A stretch of DNA of 64,000 bases from Hymenobacter arizonensis (GTDB lineage Bacteria; Bacteroidota; Bacteroidia; Cytophagales; Hymenobacteraceae). The position numbers and the translations under genes were made by a program. Location of the stretch: positions 186,001-250,000 of the forward strand of contig NZ_FOXS01000001.1 of the NCBI RefSeq assembly GCF_900115775.1, in the 5' to 3' direction. Below the pieces are notes generated by a model that saw only the letters and a program-made list of their open reading frames with translations, did no database searches and was not told the origin of the DNA. Shown in pieces: positions 33,808-42,863 of this stretch (positions within the stretch are counted from its first letter, which is position 1; the number at the start of each line of letters is the position of its first letter).

Positions 33808-35460
33808 CTAGCCTATTTTGCGGGCGGTGTTGATGACGTTCACGCCGTTGAAGCGCGTGGTGGCCGAGCCGTGGCTCACGGCCGAAACCTGCGAGGGCTG
33901 ACCCTTGCCGTCGAAAAAAGAACCGAAGAGGCGGTAGTCGCTCTGGTCGCAGATGGCCGAGCAGGAGTTCCAGAAATCCTGCGTGTTGGCCTGGTAAGCC
34001 ACGTCTTCGAGCATTTCGGTGATTTTGCCTTTCTCAATGGCGTAGAACACCTGCCCGCCAAACTGGAAGTTGTAGCGCTGCTGGTCGATGGAGTAGGAGC
34101 CCCGGCCGGCGATGTAAATACCCTTATCCACGCCCTTAATCATGTCGTCGACACTCATTTTGGCGGTGCCGGGCTGCAGGCTCACGTTGGGCATGCGCTG
34201 GAATTGCACCGAATCCCAGGAGTCGGCGTAGCAGCAGCCATCCGATTCGTTCTGGCCCACGATGTGGGCCTGGTCGCGGGTTTTCTGGTAATCGACCAGC
34301 GTGCCTTCCTTGATGAGGTCCCACTGCTTGGTTTTCACGCCTTCGTCGTCGTAGCCCACGGCACCCAGCGAGCCGGGCTGTAGTTTGTCGGCCACAATGT
34401 TGACCAGCTTCGAGCCAAAGGGAATCTTCTTCGCCTTCCACTCCAGCGTGGCAAAGCTGGTGCCCGCGTAGTTGGCCTCGTAGCCAAGCACGCGGTCGAG
34501 CTCCAGCGGGTGGCCCACCGATTCGTGAATGGTCAGACCCAAGTGGTTGGGGTCGAGCACCAGGTCGTATTTGCCTGCGGTTACTGACTTGGCCGTGAGC
34601 TTTTGCTTGGCCTGCTTGCCGGCCAGGGCGGCGTCTTCCAATATGTCGTAGCTGTTGCGGTAGCCGATGAGGCCGGTGCCGGCGGCGCCGGCAATTTTGT
34701 CGGCGGCCTTGGGCGTGAGGTATTCGTAGCCCATGCCCATGGGGGCACTCAGCGCATCGCGGGTCCGGAACTTGCCCGAGGCCCGGTCGATGGCCGTCAC
34801 GCTAAACGTGGGCCAAATGCGGTGTACGTCCTGGTCGATGTAGGAGCCGTCGGTGCTGGCGAAGTACTTCTGCTCGTTGATTTGGAACAGCGAGGAGTTG
34901 ACGAATGAAGCGCCGTTGTCGGTGGCCTTGGCATTGGCTGCCAGCAGCAGCTCCACTTTCTGGGCCACGGGCACTTCGAAGGCATTCAGCTGAATGGGCG
35001 TTTTCCAGGTCACATCGCCAAAGCCTTTTTGCGGGGCCAGCACCACTTTCTCTTTCTGCACCTTGGCGTTGGCTTTGGCAATCTGCACGGCCAGTTGTGC
35101 GGCTTTGGCAATGCCGGCTTCGGTCACGCTGTTGGTGGCGGCAAAGCCCCAGGTGCCGTTTGCCAGCACCCGCACGCCGGCGCCGTAGCTCTCGCCGCTG
35201 GCGATGTTCTGCACCTGCTTTTCGCGGGTGAAAATGCTTTGGTTGAGGTAGCGGCCAATGCGCACGTCGGCGTAGGTGGCGCCAGCCGCTTTGGCAGCGT
35301 TGAGGCCAGCATCGGCCAAGCGCTTTTTCATGGCTGCGTCAACACCAGGCTCCAGCAGGCGGGAGGGGTCTACCGGTGTGCCGCCAAAACTTGGAAAGTT
35401 GGGCAGAAACAGGGTGCCGGCCGCCAAGCCGGTGAGTCCCACAAAGTCGCGTCTTTTCAA
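33808..35460 (-). CDS. tldD: TldD family metalloprotease with Tat leader, module 1 (TTG start)
   Basis: No ATG precedes the leader. TTG at 35460 gives KRRDFVGLTGLAAGTLFLP and exactly 550 residues, the same as the module 2 copy, so this is the best start. The HExxxH motif (HESVGHPLELDR) and the Cys-containing C-terminal block (WNSCSAICDQSDYRLFG) are intact. It is the first gene of the six-gene array. A weak start codon on the first gene could keep its level low. Confidence 0.88.
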   Translation of the reverse strand: MKRRDFVGLTGLAAGTLFLPNFPSFGGTPVDPSRLLEPGVDAAMKKRLADAGLNAAKAAGATYADVRIGRYLNQSIFTREKQVQNIASGESYGAGVRVLANGTWGFAATNSVTEAGIAKAAQLAVQIAKANAKVQKEKVVLAPQKGFGDVTWKTPIQLNAFEVPVAQKVELLLAANAKATDNGASFVNSSLFQINEQKYFASTDGSYIDQDVHRIWPTFSVTAIDRASGKFRTRDALSAPMGMGYEYLTPKAADKIAGAAGTGLIGYRNSYDILEDAALAGKQAKQKLTAKSVTAGKYDLVLDPNHLGLTIHESVGHPLELDRVLGYEANYAGTSFATLEWKAKKIPFGSKLVNIVADKLQPGSLGAVGYDDEGVKTKQWDLIKEGTLVDYQKTRDQAHIVGQNESDGCCYADSWDSVQFQRMPNVSLQPGTAKMSVDDMIKGVDKGIYIAGRGSYSIDQQRYNFQFGGQVFYAIEKGKITEMLEDVAYQANTQDFWNSCSAICDQSDYRLFGSFFDGKGQPSQVSAVSHGSATTRFNGVNVINTARKIG

Positions 35461-35760
35461 AGGATTATAAAGATTGGGGAATAGAACAGGAGGATTTGTA
35501 AATATGGGCACAAATCTTAAGTGAAAAGACAAGGCGGCCCGAGCACAGTTGCGCGATGCCATACTTTCCAGGTAAAAAACCCGATTTATTAGTGCTTCCT
35601 GTTTGACGGAGAATTTGCCAGCTGCTGGAATGCAGCCACTTCCGTTTTGAAGTCCGATAAAGAACGTCGATTACTACCCCTGAATTTAAGCGCAAAAGCC
35701 CGTAAGCAGACTGCTGCTCACGGGCTTTGGGGGGTGGGTAATTGACGTGCTAAATGCTGG
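35461..35760. other. Gap between the TldD array and the PAP2 gene
   Basis: This 300-base gap should hold the promoter of the TldD/PmbA array. TTAAGATTTG on the minus strand at 35511-35520 is a poor candidate -7 box. It ends in the PAP2 terminator hairpin. A 76-codon minus-strand frame here lacks coding character. Confidence 0.45.
35695..35728 (-). terminator. Intrinsic terminator of the PAP2 gene
   Basis: 15-base arms (35695-35709, AAAGCCCGTAAGCAG, and 35714-35728) pair with one mismatch around a 4-base loop and are followed on the minus strand by TTTT. It lies 32 bases after the PAP2 stop. Confidence 0.75.
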
Positions 35761-36573
35761 TTACTTGGCGCGCCACGTTAGCGTCAGGCCAGAGGCGCCG
35801 TTGCTAAAATAGGCGGGGGCCATACCAATGCCCCGGCCAATGGGCTTGCGTCCCCAACGGTTGCGGTGCGAGAGGTAGGCCAGGTGGGCCGAGAGAATGC
35901 CAAAGCCGGCGCCGGCCACCACGTCGCTCTGCCAGTGCTTGTCGTTTATCATCCGAAAGGCTGCGACGCTGCCCGCTACGGCGTAGGACCCGACGCCATA
36001 CCACCGACTCTTGTCCCGAAACTCGGTGTGCACGATGCTGGCCGCCAAAAAAGCCTGGGCTGTGTGGCCCGACGGGAACGAGAGCCGGTCCGAACCATCG
36101 GGGCGCTCCCTGCGGGTCACGTATTTCACGAGGAAGGTGCTGCCCAGCATAATGGCCTCGCCCTTTAGGATGATGAGCAGCGTATTGATTCGGTCATTGC
36201 GCGATTCGACTCCGGCCAGGGCCACGGCTCCCAGCTCCAGGTAGGGCACTACCAGCAGAAAGTCATCTACTCGGGTGCGGTAGTTGGGGAATTGCTTTCG
36301 GACATCGTAGCGGGCGTCCTGGTCGGTGTAGAATCCGCCCCCGCTCGCGGTCCAGGCTCCATAGCCAATGAGGGCCGCCGGAATGATAGTGGCTCGGAAC
36401 AGCTTGCTCTTGTACCACTTCGTGCGGCCTGGCACCGACACGCCGTCCGGGTTCTCGTACTTATTAAGGGTGTCGGTAGCGGCCGGGGGCGGAACAATTT
36501 GAGCAACAGCGGGATTGAACCCACCCAAAAAAAGCACGAGGGCTGCAAAGCCAGTCAGCAACGAGGAACGCAT
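35761..36573 (-). CDS. PAP2 family membrane phosphatase
   Basis: A 270-residue protein with a signal peptide or first helix (FAALVLFLGGFNPAVAQ). The three PAP2 motifs are present: KYVTRRERP, PSGHTAQAF and the third with INDKHWQSDVVAGAGFG. PAP2 enzymes remove phosphate from lipids such as undecaprenyl pyrophosphate or phosphatidic acid, or from related small molecules. The exact substrate cannot be told. It is a single gene with its own terminator. Confidence 0.9.
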   Translation of the reverse strand: MRSSLLTGFAALVLFLGGFNPAVAQIVPPPAATDTLNKYENPDGVSVPGRTKWYKSKLFRATIIPAALIGYGAWTASGGGFYTDQDARYDVRKQFPNYRTRVDDFLLVVPYLELGAVALAGVESRNDRINTLLIILKGEAIMLGSTFLVKYVTRRERPDGSDRLSFPSGHTAQAFLAASIVHTEFRDKSRWYGVGSYAVAGSVAAFRMINDKHWQSDVVAGAGFGILSAHLAYLSHRNRWGRKPIGRGIGMAPAYFSNGASGLTLTWRAK

Positions 36574-36880
36574 TGACGTAAGATTAATTCGGTAAAAAGG
36601 AGCTGGCCCAAATCAGGTCCTAATAGGGACACTTAACTTAAACGTAACATGCCAACCGTACAAAAAGTACGAAGCTGCCCGGGGCAGGCGTAGTAATTCA
36701 GGACTTGCCCTGGTAACAGGCTTTGTCCAGTTTGCGGGCGGGGCGGGTACCTTTGTCCCAGCATAGCAGCGGGCCGTATTATAAGCAGGTTGTGCGTGCC
36801 GGGCCTTGCCACAGCCGTATAAGCAACTTCGGCGTGCGCCTGGCCGGGAAAGGCACCGGCGATTCAGATTATAGTAATAG
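36574..36880. other. Divergent intergenic region
   Basis: It separates the minus-strand PAP2 gene from the plus-strand DUF6799-like gene. It holds one good promoter candidate for the latter (36722-36755). CGTAC and AGTACG short inverted sequences occur near 36656-36671. I see no coding sequence. Confidence 0.5.
36722..36755 (+). promoter_or_regulatory. Bacteroidetes-type promoter
   Basis: TTTG at 36722-36725, 22 bases, then TACCTTTG at 36748-36755. It would drive the DUF6799-like gene with a leader of about 120 bases. A second TTTG at 36731-36734 is too close to be the -33 box. Confidence 0.55.
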
Positions 36881-37366
36881 ATGTTGAAGTACCTTCTGCT
36901 GGTGATTTGGACGGCCAGTCTTTTAGTGTTGCGAAGCCCGCCGGCCCAGGCCCAAAAGCATGGCAGCAACGACGGGTTTCAGCGGCGCGACGGCCAGATG
37001 TACGTGGTGCGCAACGGCCAGCTTCGCCCCATGACCCGCGACGTGCACCTGCCCACGGGGGCCACTGTCACCAAAGATGGATTCGTGGTGAGCCCCGATG
37101 GCACCCGCACCGAGCTGCGCGAAGGCCAGGGCTGCGACCTGCGTGGGCGCCCCGTAGCCGTGCGCCTGGTTCCAGATGGCTCGCTGGTGCTGGGCCCACC
37201 CGCCGAGCCAAAAAGCAATGCAGACGATGCCCCGCCCGTTCGCTCCCTGATGCAGCAGATGGTTGGCAACAGCGAAGGGTCGTTTAAAGCTAAAAAAGCC
37301 AAGAAGAACCGAGGAAAAGGGAAAGGCCCGGGCAAAGGGAAAGGCCGTTGGAAAGACGACGACTAG
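36881..37366 (+). CDS. Small exported protein, DUF6799-like
   Basis: A 161-residue protein with a signal peptide (LLLVIWTASLLVLRSPPAQAQ). A compact domain follows at about residues 32-85 (GFQRRDGQMYVVRNGQ, LPTGATVTKDGFVVSPDG). This resembles the DUF6799 domain seen in Bacteroidetes exported proteins. It ends in a Lys/Gly-rich tail (KAKKNRGKGKGPGKGKGRWK) that could bind anionic surfaces. The function is unknown, and the domain name is from memory and less certain than the description. Confidence 0.65.
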   Translation: MLKYLLLVIWTASLLVLRSPPAQAQKHGSNDGFQRRDGQMYVVRNGQLRPMTRDVHLPTGATVTKDGFVVSPDGTRTELREGQGCDLRGRPVAVRLVPDGSLVLGPPAEPKSNADDAPPVRSLMQQMVGNSEGSFKAKKAKKNRGKGKGPGKGKGRWKDDD

Positions 37367-37429
37367 GGGCGGCCTGGTTGCGCCGGCCGCGATAGGGCCG
37401 GCCTTGTTGTTATCGACTTTGTTTTTGTT

Positions 37430-39340
37430 ATGGTTTATAGTTTCCTCGCCTCTCCTTTTGCCGACGCTGCCTGTGCCGACCACTACGCCGCCTTGCAAGC
37501 CGCCTTGCAAGCCGCCCTGCAAGCCGATGCGAGTACGGACACGTTGCTGCTCGGCAACCTGGTGCTGGAAGATGGCGCCGCGCCGCTCGATGCCGTGGTG
37601 GTCCGCCCGCACAGCATCACACTGCTGGTGCTGGTGCCGAGGGGCGGGCAACTGAGTATTCCGGCTTTGGACGCCGGCCCCTGGCAACTGGATGGCGCCC
37701 TCCTGACCGGCGCCGACAACTTTGATAACCCCTTGGCGCAACTCACAGCCCAACGGCAGGAGCTAGCCGCATGGCTGGGCTCGCGTTTCACCCCCGCCCA
37801 AGCCGACCTGCGCTACATAAGCAGCGTGGTGCTTTTCGCGGCGCCCGTTTCCTACGCCTCCGATGTGGAGTTAGCCCTAAAAAGCGCCCCCAACGGGTTT
37901 CGGCTGCTGAGCGCGGCCCCTCACTTGCCCCAGGCGCTGCAGGAGCTGGCTGGTTCCGGAATCAACCTCACCGCCGAAGACCTGGCCGAGTGGGCCGCCG
38001 AATGGGAAGCTTTCACCCAGGCCAGGCAGCCCACGGCCGCCGCTGGGCCGGCCCAGTCGGCTCGGTACCTGGGCGAGAAAGCCAAGGCCTTGTGGCGCTG
38101 GCTGGGCGCCGACGATGTGCCCGACGACCCGGCCTACGGCTACGTGCCGGCCGTGAGCGCCGCCCGCACCCAGGAAAAGGAACAGCTGGAGCAGCTTCGC
38201 CAGCAAATGCAAGCCGACCTGAGTGCCCAACTGCAGGCCCTGGAGGCGCGGGAAGCCGAGCGCGAGCGCAGCATTGCCCAGCTGCGCACCGAGCTGGCCC
38301 AGGCGCCCGCCGTAGCGCCCCAGGCCGCCGCCCTGGAAGCCCGCCTGGCCGACGAAAACCGCGAAAAAGCCGCGTTGGAAGCAGCCATGCAAGCCTCCCG
38401 TGCCGAGTCGGCGGCCCGCAACCAGGAGCTGGATGCCAAGATTCAGCAGCTAAACCAGCTCATCGAAAAGCTTAATTCGCAGCCTATTCCGCCTGTTGCG
38501 GGTCCGTCGTCGTGGGCCACCACCACGCTCCCTGCCAAACCTAGGCTGCCCCGAGTGGGGAAGGCGGCCGTCTATAAGCAGCTGGGTGCGGCGGGCTCCC
38601 GGGCTACGGCCTGGCTCAACGAGGGGAGGCGCCGGGCGCAGGAACTGCGGGCCGGGCACCAGCGGCCCCGGGTGGCCGTCGTTGCGGCTGGTCTGGCGGC
38701 CCTGGGCCTGCTGGGGTGGGGGCTAAGCCACTTGGGAGAAAGCCCGCCGGTGCCTTACCAGGAAAATGGCCGCTGGGGCTACGCCGATGCCAAGGGCAAC
38801 CCGGTGGTGTCGGCGCAGTACACCGCGGCCACTCCCTTCCAGGACGGGCGGGCCGTGGTGGCCAAAGACGGCATCTACGGGGTTATCGACAAAAAGGGCC
38901 AGGAGGTAATAGCGCCGGCCTACGATGCCCTCTACCCATACGCTGACGGCTATGCCCGCGCCCGCGTGGGCGATGCCTACACCTTTCTCGACGCCGATGG
39001 GGAGGAGTTTGACCACTTCTTTTCCAAAGCCCTCGATTTTTCCGATGGCTACGCCGCCGTGCTCGACCACCGCGGGTGGTACTACATCGATGGTCCCAAA
39101 ATACCCGATAAGCCTGTGGCCTTATTCACCGAGGCGTATTCTTTTTCCGAGGGCTTGGCTCGCGTGAAGCTGCCCGACGGCTACACCTTCATCACCCCCG
39201 ATTACCTGGACGACCCCAGCCGCGGAACGGAGCCCTTTGGCCGCTACAATCAGGCCACCGACTTCGACAAGGGCCAAGCCTGGGTAATGCAGGATGGCCG
39301 TACTTTTTTAATTGACAAAGACGGCGCCGAGGTGAAGTAG
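37430..39340 (+). CDS. NERD-like/coiled-coil/TM/WG-repeat fusion protein
   Basis: A 636-residue protein. Residues about 1-130 resemble the nuclease-related NERD domain (LLGNLVLEDGAAPLDAVVV, then DNPLAQLTAQRQELAAWL), but the expected acidic ExK of the nuclease core is replaced by VLVPRGG, so catalysis is doubtful. Residues about 240-350 form a Gln/Glu/Ala-rich coiled coil. A single membrane helix lies near 414-432 (VAVVAAGLAALGLLGWGL). The C-terminus from about 445 holds several WG repeats (NGRWGYADAKGNPVV, GIYGVIDKKGQEVI, GWYYIDG). Head and tail would lie on opposite sides of the membrane. Confidence 0.78.
   Translation: MVYSFLASPFADAACADHYAALQAALQAALQADASTDTLLLGNLVLEDGAAPLDAVVVRPHSITLLVLVPRGGQLSIPALDAGPWQLDGALLTGADNFDNPLAQLTAQRQELAAWLGSRFTPAQADLRYISSVVLFAAPVSYASDVELALKSAPNGFRLLSAAPHLPQALQELAGSGINLTAEDLAEWAAEWEAFTQARQPTAAAGPAQSARYLGEKAKALWRWLGADDVPDDPAYGYVPAVSAARTQEKEQLEQLRQQMQADLSAQLQALEAREAERERSIAQLRTELAQAPAVAPQAAALEARLADENREKAALEAAMQASRAESAARNQELDAKIQQLNQLIEKLNSQPIPPVAGPSSWATTTLPAKPRLPRVGKAAVYKQLGAAGSRATAWLNEGRRRAQELRAGHQRPRVAVVAAGLAALGLLGWGLSHLGESPPVPYQENGRWGYADAKGNPVVSAQYTAATPFQDGRAVVAKDGIYGVIDKKGQEVIAPAYDALYPYADGYARARVGDAYTFLDADGEEFDHFFSKALDFSDGYAAVLDHRGWYYIDGPKIPDKPVALFTEAYSFSEGLARVKLPDGYTFITPDYLDDPSRGTEPFGRYNQATDFDKGQAWVMQDGRTFLIDKDGAEVK
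37487..37522 (+). repeat. 12-base tandem repeat in the NERD-like gene
   Basis: Three adjacent 12-base units, GCCGCCTTGCAA (the last with one T to C change), encode AALQAALQAALQ near the N-terminus. Frame-preserving copy-number variation is possible. Confidence 0.85.
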
Positions 39341-39558
39341 CCATTAAGGAATCAGACCACTTTCACCACTTAAAAACTGCTGAAGGCAGCGAGCATAAAT
39401 TCATTAAATAGAAAAAATGCAGGCTTCTTTTACTTCAGCATTAGCAAAACGGAATTCCTAAGCCCGCCTAACTGAAATTTATCTTCCGGAAACGATTGCG
39501 CTGCTATTTCTTTCCCAACAAAAATCTTAGCTTGCGGCCCGCTTAACATTAAGGTAAT

Positions 39559-41031
39559 ATGGAAGTTCAGACTTTAAAGTACCCAGCTATCCGCAATTAC
39601 GTGGCCGGTCAATCGGTAGAAGATGCCTCTACGGCCACTATGGATGTATTTAGCCCGCTTAGTGGCGCCCTGATTTCTACCGTGCCGTTGAGCGGTGCCG
39701 CGGCGCTTGACGCGGCGGTGACTGCTGCCAAAGCGGCCTTCCCCGAGTGGTCGGCCACGCCGATTAAGGAGCGGGTGCAGATTTTTTATCGCTACAAAAC
39801 CCTGCTGGAGCGCGACATGAAAGCGCTAGCCGACCTGGTGCGCGAAGAGAACGGCAAGACTTTCGACGAAGCCCGCGCCGAAGTCGAAAAGGCCATCGAG
39901 CTCACCGAGTTTGCCTGCTCCATGCCGCAGCTCATCGCCGGCGAAGTGCTGGAAGTGAGCAAGGGCGTCGAAGCCCGTGTCGAGCGCAAGCCGCTGGGCG
40001 TGGTGGCCAGCATCGCGCCCTTCAACTTCCCCAATATGGTGCCGCACTGGACCATCCCGAATGCCATTGTGCTCGGCAACACCATGGTGCTGAAACCCTC
40101 GGAGCAAGTGCCGCTGAGCGCCGTAAAAATCGCCGAGCTGCTAAAAGAAGCCGGCCTGCCTGCCGGCGTGCTCAACATCGTGAACGGCGACAAAACCATA
40201 GTGGAAGCCATCTGCGACCACCCCGATATTCAGGCGGTGTCCTTCGTGGGCTCCACCAAGATTGCCAAGGTCGTGTACATCCGCGCCACCAGCAACCTCA
40301 AGCGCTGCGTAGCACTGGGCGGCGCCAAAAACCACCTGATGGTGCTGCCCGACGCTCATCCCGACATGACGGCTTCCAACGTGGCGGCCTCCATGTCGGG
40401 CTGCGCGGGCCAGCGCTGCATGGCCGGCTCCACCATGGTAGGAGTGGGGGCCGTCGACCACATCGTGGCCAAACTGGTAGAGGAAGCCCGCAAGATTATT
40501 CCCGGCGAAAACCTGGGCTCCGTCATCAGTCGCGAGGCTAAGGAGCGCATCGAACAGCACATTGCTGAAGCCGAAGCGGCCGGCGCCAAAGTCCTGCTCG
40601 ACGGCCGCGGCGCCGTGGTGCCCGGCCACGAAGACGGCTACTATGTCGGCCCCACCGTCATCGACTATGTGACGCCCGACATGCGCATTGCCAAAGAAGA
40701 GGTGTTCGGCCCCGTGCTGGCCATCATGCGCACCGACACGCTGGACGAGGCACTGGCCATCGAAAACGCCAGCAACTACGGCAACGCCGCCGCGGTATTC
40801 ACCCAAAGCGGCAGCCACGCCCGCTACGTAATGGACAACGCCAGCGCCGGCATGATAGGCGTGAACATCGGCGTGCCCGTACCCCGCGAGCCCTTCTCCT
40901 TCGGTGGCTGGAACGAGTCGAAGTTCGGCGCCTGCGACATCACCGGCAAAAGCTCCATCGAGTTCTGGACCCAGCTGAAAAAGACCACCGTGAAGTGGAA
41001 CCCCGAGTCGCGGGTGAACTGGATGAGCTAG
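39559..41031 (+). CDS. mmsA: CoA-acylating methylmalonate/malonate-semialdehyde dehydrogenase
   Basis: A 490-residue aldehyde dehydrogenase of the MmsA class. Catalytic features: Asn156 in APFNFPNMVP, Lys179 in LKPSE, and Cys287 in the family signature GCAGQRCMAG. In valine and pyrimidine breakdown MmsA turns methylmalonate or malonate semialdehyde into propionyl- or acetyl-CoA. Because the next genes encode the other pyrimidine steps, malonate semialdehyde from beta-alanine is the likely substrate here. It is separated from the aminotransferase gene by a palindrome-rich gap. Confidence 0.93.
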   Translation: MEVQTLKYPAIRNYVAGQSVEDASTATMDVFSPLSGALISTVPLSGAAALDAAVTAAKAAFPEWSATPIKERVQIFYRYKTLLERDMKALADLVREENGKTFDEARAEVEKAIELTEFACSMPQLIAGEVLEVSKGVEARVERKPLGVVASIAPFNFPNMVPHWTIPNAIVLGNTMVLKPSEQVPLSAVKIAELLKEAGLPAGVLNIVNGDKTIVEAICDHPDIQAVSFVGSTKIAKVVYIRATSNLKRCVALGGAKNHLMVLPDAHPDMTASNVAASMSGCAGQRCMAGSTMVGVGAVDHIVAKLVEEARKIIPGENLGSVISREAKERIEQHIAEAEAAGAKVLLDGRGAVVPGHEDGYYVGPTVIDYVTPDMRIAKEEVFGPVLAIMRTDTLDEALAIENASNYGNAAAVFTQSGSHARYVMDNASAGMIGVNIGVPVPREPFSFGGWNESKFGACDITGKSSIEFWTQLKKTTVKWNPESRVNWMS

Positions 41032-41465
41032 GCTGAGTAAAAAAAACGTCATGCCGAGCGGAGCGAAGCAGCTCGCTCGGGGAACCTCACCCCCGGCCCC
41101 TCTCCAAAAGAGAGGGGAGCCTGACAAGTTCAATCTCGCGCAGAACCGGTGCCCCCTCTCTTTTGGAGAGGGGGTCAGGGGGTGAGGTTCCTCGAGCGAG
41201 CTGCTGCGCTGCGTTCGGCATGACATTCAACACTAACAACGAACAATTAAAAACAACACCCTGGCGAGAATTCCCACTCAACACGTCGCGCTTCCGCCGC
41301 GCGCCGTGGCGGAACGGAGAGCTTTCCTGAACAGTGCATAATACCAGGCGTCTGAATTGCCATGTGCCGCAGAGATAGAAGGCTGCATATTGCAAGTAAG
41401 TTGCCGCGCTGAACGGGGAAGTTCTTCGCTTCCGTTTCTCATTATCTCCTTTCCTTCCGATTGCT
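41032..41465. other. Palindrome-rich gap between mmsA and the aminotransferase gene
   Basis: The first half is the nested repeat described separately (41048-41224). The second half (41225-41465) is moderately AT-rich and should contain the aminotransferase gene's own ribosome-binding site or promoter. I see no clear TAnnTTTG box and no coding sequence. Confidence 0.5.
41048..41224. repeat. GTCAT-type repeat, copy 4, with a second palindrome nested inside
   Basis: The outer arms start GTCATGCCGAGCGGAGCGAAG and end CGTTCGGCATGAC. Inside lies a second palindrome, GGAACCTCACCCCC ... GGGGGTGAGGTTCC, with CCTCTCCAAAAGAGAGG. The inner part is related to the 47-base repeat at 52974-53097. Confidence 0.88.
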
Positions 41466-42818
41466 ATGCATCCCACTCTCGAACTCGACAAGGACCAAAT
41501 CCTGCACGACAACCTCGACCACACGCTCTTCTCCTGGTCGAAGCAAACGGGCCTGAACCCCATCAACGCCGAGCGCGCCGAGGGCGTGTACGTATGGGAC
41601 CGCGACGGCAAGCGCTACATCGATTTCTCCTCGCAGCTGATGAACGTGAACATCGGCCACGGCGACCAGCGCGTGACCGAAGCCGTAGCCGCCCAAATGC
41701 GCGAGCTCAGCTACGTGTATCCCGGCATGATAACCAAGGCCCGTGGCGACTTGGGCCGCAAACTGGCCGAAATCACTGCGCCCAACCTCACCAAAGCTTT
41801 CTTCACGCTGGGCGGGGCCGAGGCCATAGAAAACGCCATCAAGCTGGCGCGGGTGTACACCGGCCGCCACAAGATTATAACGCTGTACCAGTCGTTTCAC
41901 GGGGCCAGCTACGGCGCCATGAGTGCCGGCGGCGACCCCCGCAAGTTTGCCGTTGATAGCCAGGCTATGCCCAACGTGGTGCACGTCGAAAATCCCTATT
42001 TCTACCGCTGCCCCTGGTACTCCGAAACCCCCGAGCAGTGCGCCCAGCGCGCCGCTGATGCCATGGAGCGCATCATTGGCTACGAGAACCCTGGCAGCAT
42101 TGCAGCCATCATTTTGGAAGGGGAGTCGGGCACGTCGGGCTGCATTAAGTACCCGCCCGGCTACTGGACGCGCATCCGCGAAATCTGCGACAAGCACGGC
42201 ATCCTGCTCGTGGCCGATGAAGTGATGAGCGGCTTTGGCCGCACCGGCAAGTGGTTCGGCTCCGACCATCACGGCGTTAAAGTCGACATCATGTGCATGG
42301 CCAAGGGCATCACCGCCGGCTACCTGCCGTTGGGCGCCGTGATGGTGGACGAGACCATTGCCAAAGCCTTCGACGACAAGCCTCTACCGCTAGGTCTGAC
42401 CTACTCGGCCCACCCCGTGTCGTGCGCCGCCGCCGTAGCTGTGCTCGACATTTACGAAGAGGACAACCTGCTCGAAAACACGGTGGAAATGGGCAAGTAC
42501 ATGGACGCCCGCATCTGCGACCTGATGGGCCAGCACCCCAGCATCGGCGACTGGCGCAACACCGGCCTCTTCGGCTGCCTGGAACTGGTACGCAACCGCA
42601 ACACCAAAGAGCCCATGGCCCCTTGGAACGCCACCAACGACCAAATGGCCGTGATGAACCAGGTGGCCGCCAAAATCCGCGAACTGGGGATGTACACGTT
42701 TGTGCGCTGGAGCTACATTTTTATTTGCCCCCCGCTGAATATCACGAAGGATGAGATTGACGAGGGGCTGGCTATTATTTCCGAGGCTATCAGCATTGCG
42801 GATAAGCACGTGAATTAA
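41466..42818 (+). CDS. Class III aminotransferase, likely beta-alanine transaminase
   Basis: A 450-residue PLP enzyme. ADEVMSGFGRTGKWF supplies the Asp that contacts the PLP nitrogen, and MCMAKGITAGYLPLGAVM holds the PLP lysine (Lys280). The region LGGAEAIENAIKLAR is typical of the omega-amino acid transaminases. Between mmsA and dihydropyrimidinase genes, the most likely reaction is beta-alanine (or 3-aminoisobutyrate) to malonate semialdehyde (or methylmalonate semialdehyde). The amino acceptor cannot be told. Confidence 0.9.
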   Translation: MHPTLELDKDQILHDNLDHTLFSWSKQTGLNPINAERAEGVYVWDRDGKRYIDFSSQLMNVNIGHGDQRVTEAVAAQMRELSYVYPGMITKARGDLGRKLAEITAPNLTKAFFTLGGAEAIENAIKLARVYTGRHKIITLYQSFHGASYGAMSAGGDPRKFAVDSQAMPNVVHVENPYFYRCPWYSETPEQCAQRAADAMERIIGYENPGSIAAIILEGESGTSGCIKYPPGYWTRIREICDKHGILLVADEVMSGFGRTGKWFGSDHHGVKVDIMCMAKGITAGYLPLGAVMVDETIAKAFDDKPLPLGLTYSAHPVSCAAAVAVLDIYEEDNLLENTVEMGKYMDARICDLMGQHPSIGDWRNTGLFGCLELVRNRNTKEPMAPWNATNDQMAVMNQVAAKIRELGMYTFVRWSYIFICPPLNITKDEIDEGLAIISEAISIADKHVN

Positions 42819-42863
42819 GAACGAGCCGGCCACACTTGGCAATACCCAGGAAATCCCAATGCG

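Noticed and set aside
35465..35695. 76-codon minus-strand frame upstream of the TldD array
   Set aside because: No conserved pattern or ribosome-binding site, Lys/Ser/Cys-rich composition, and it ends inside the PAP2 terminator hairpin.
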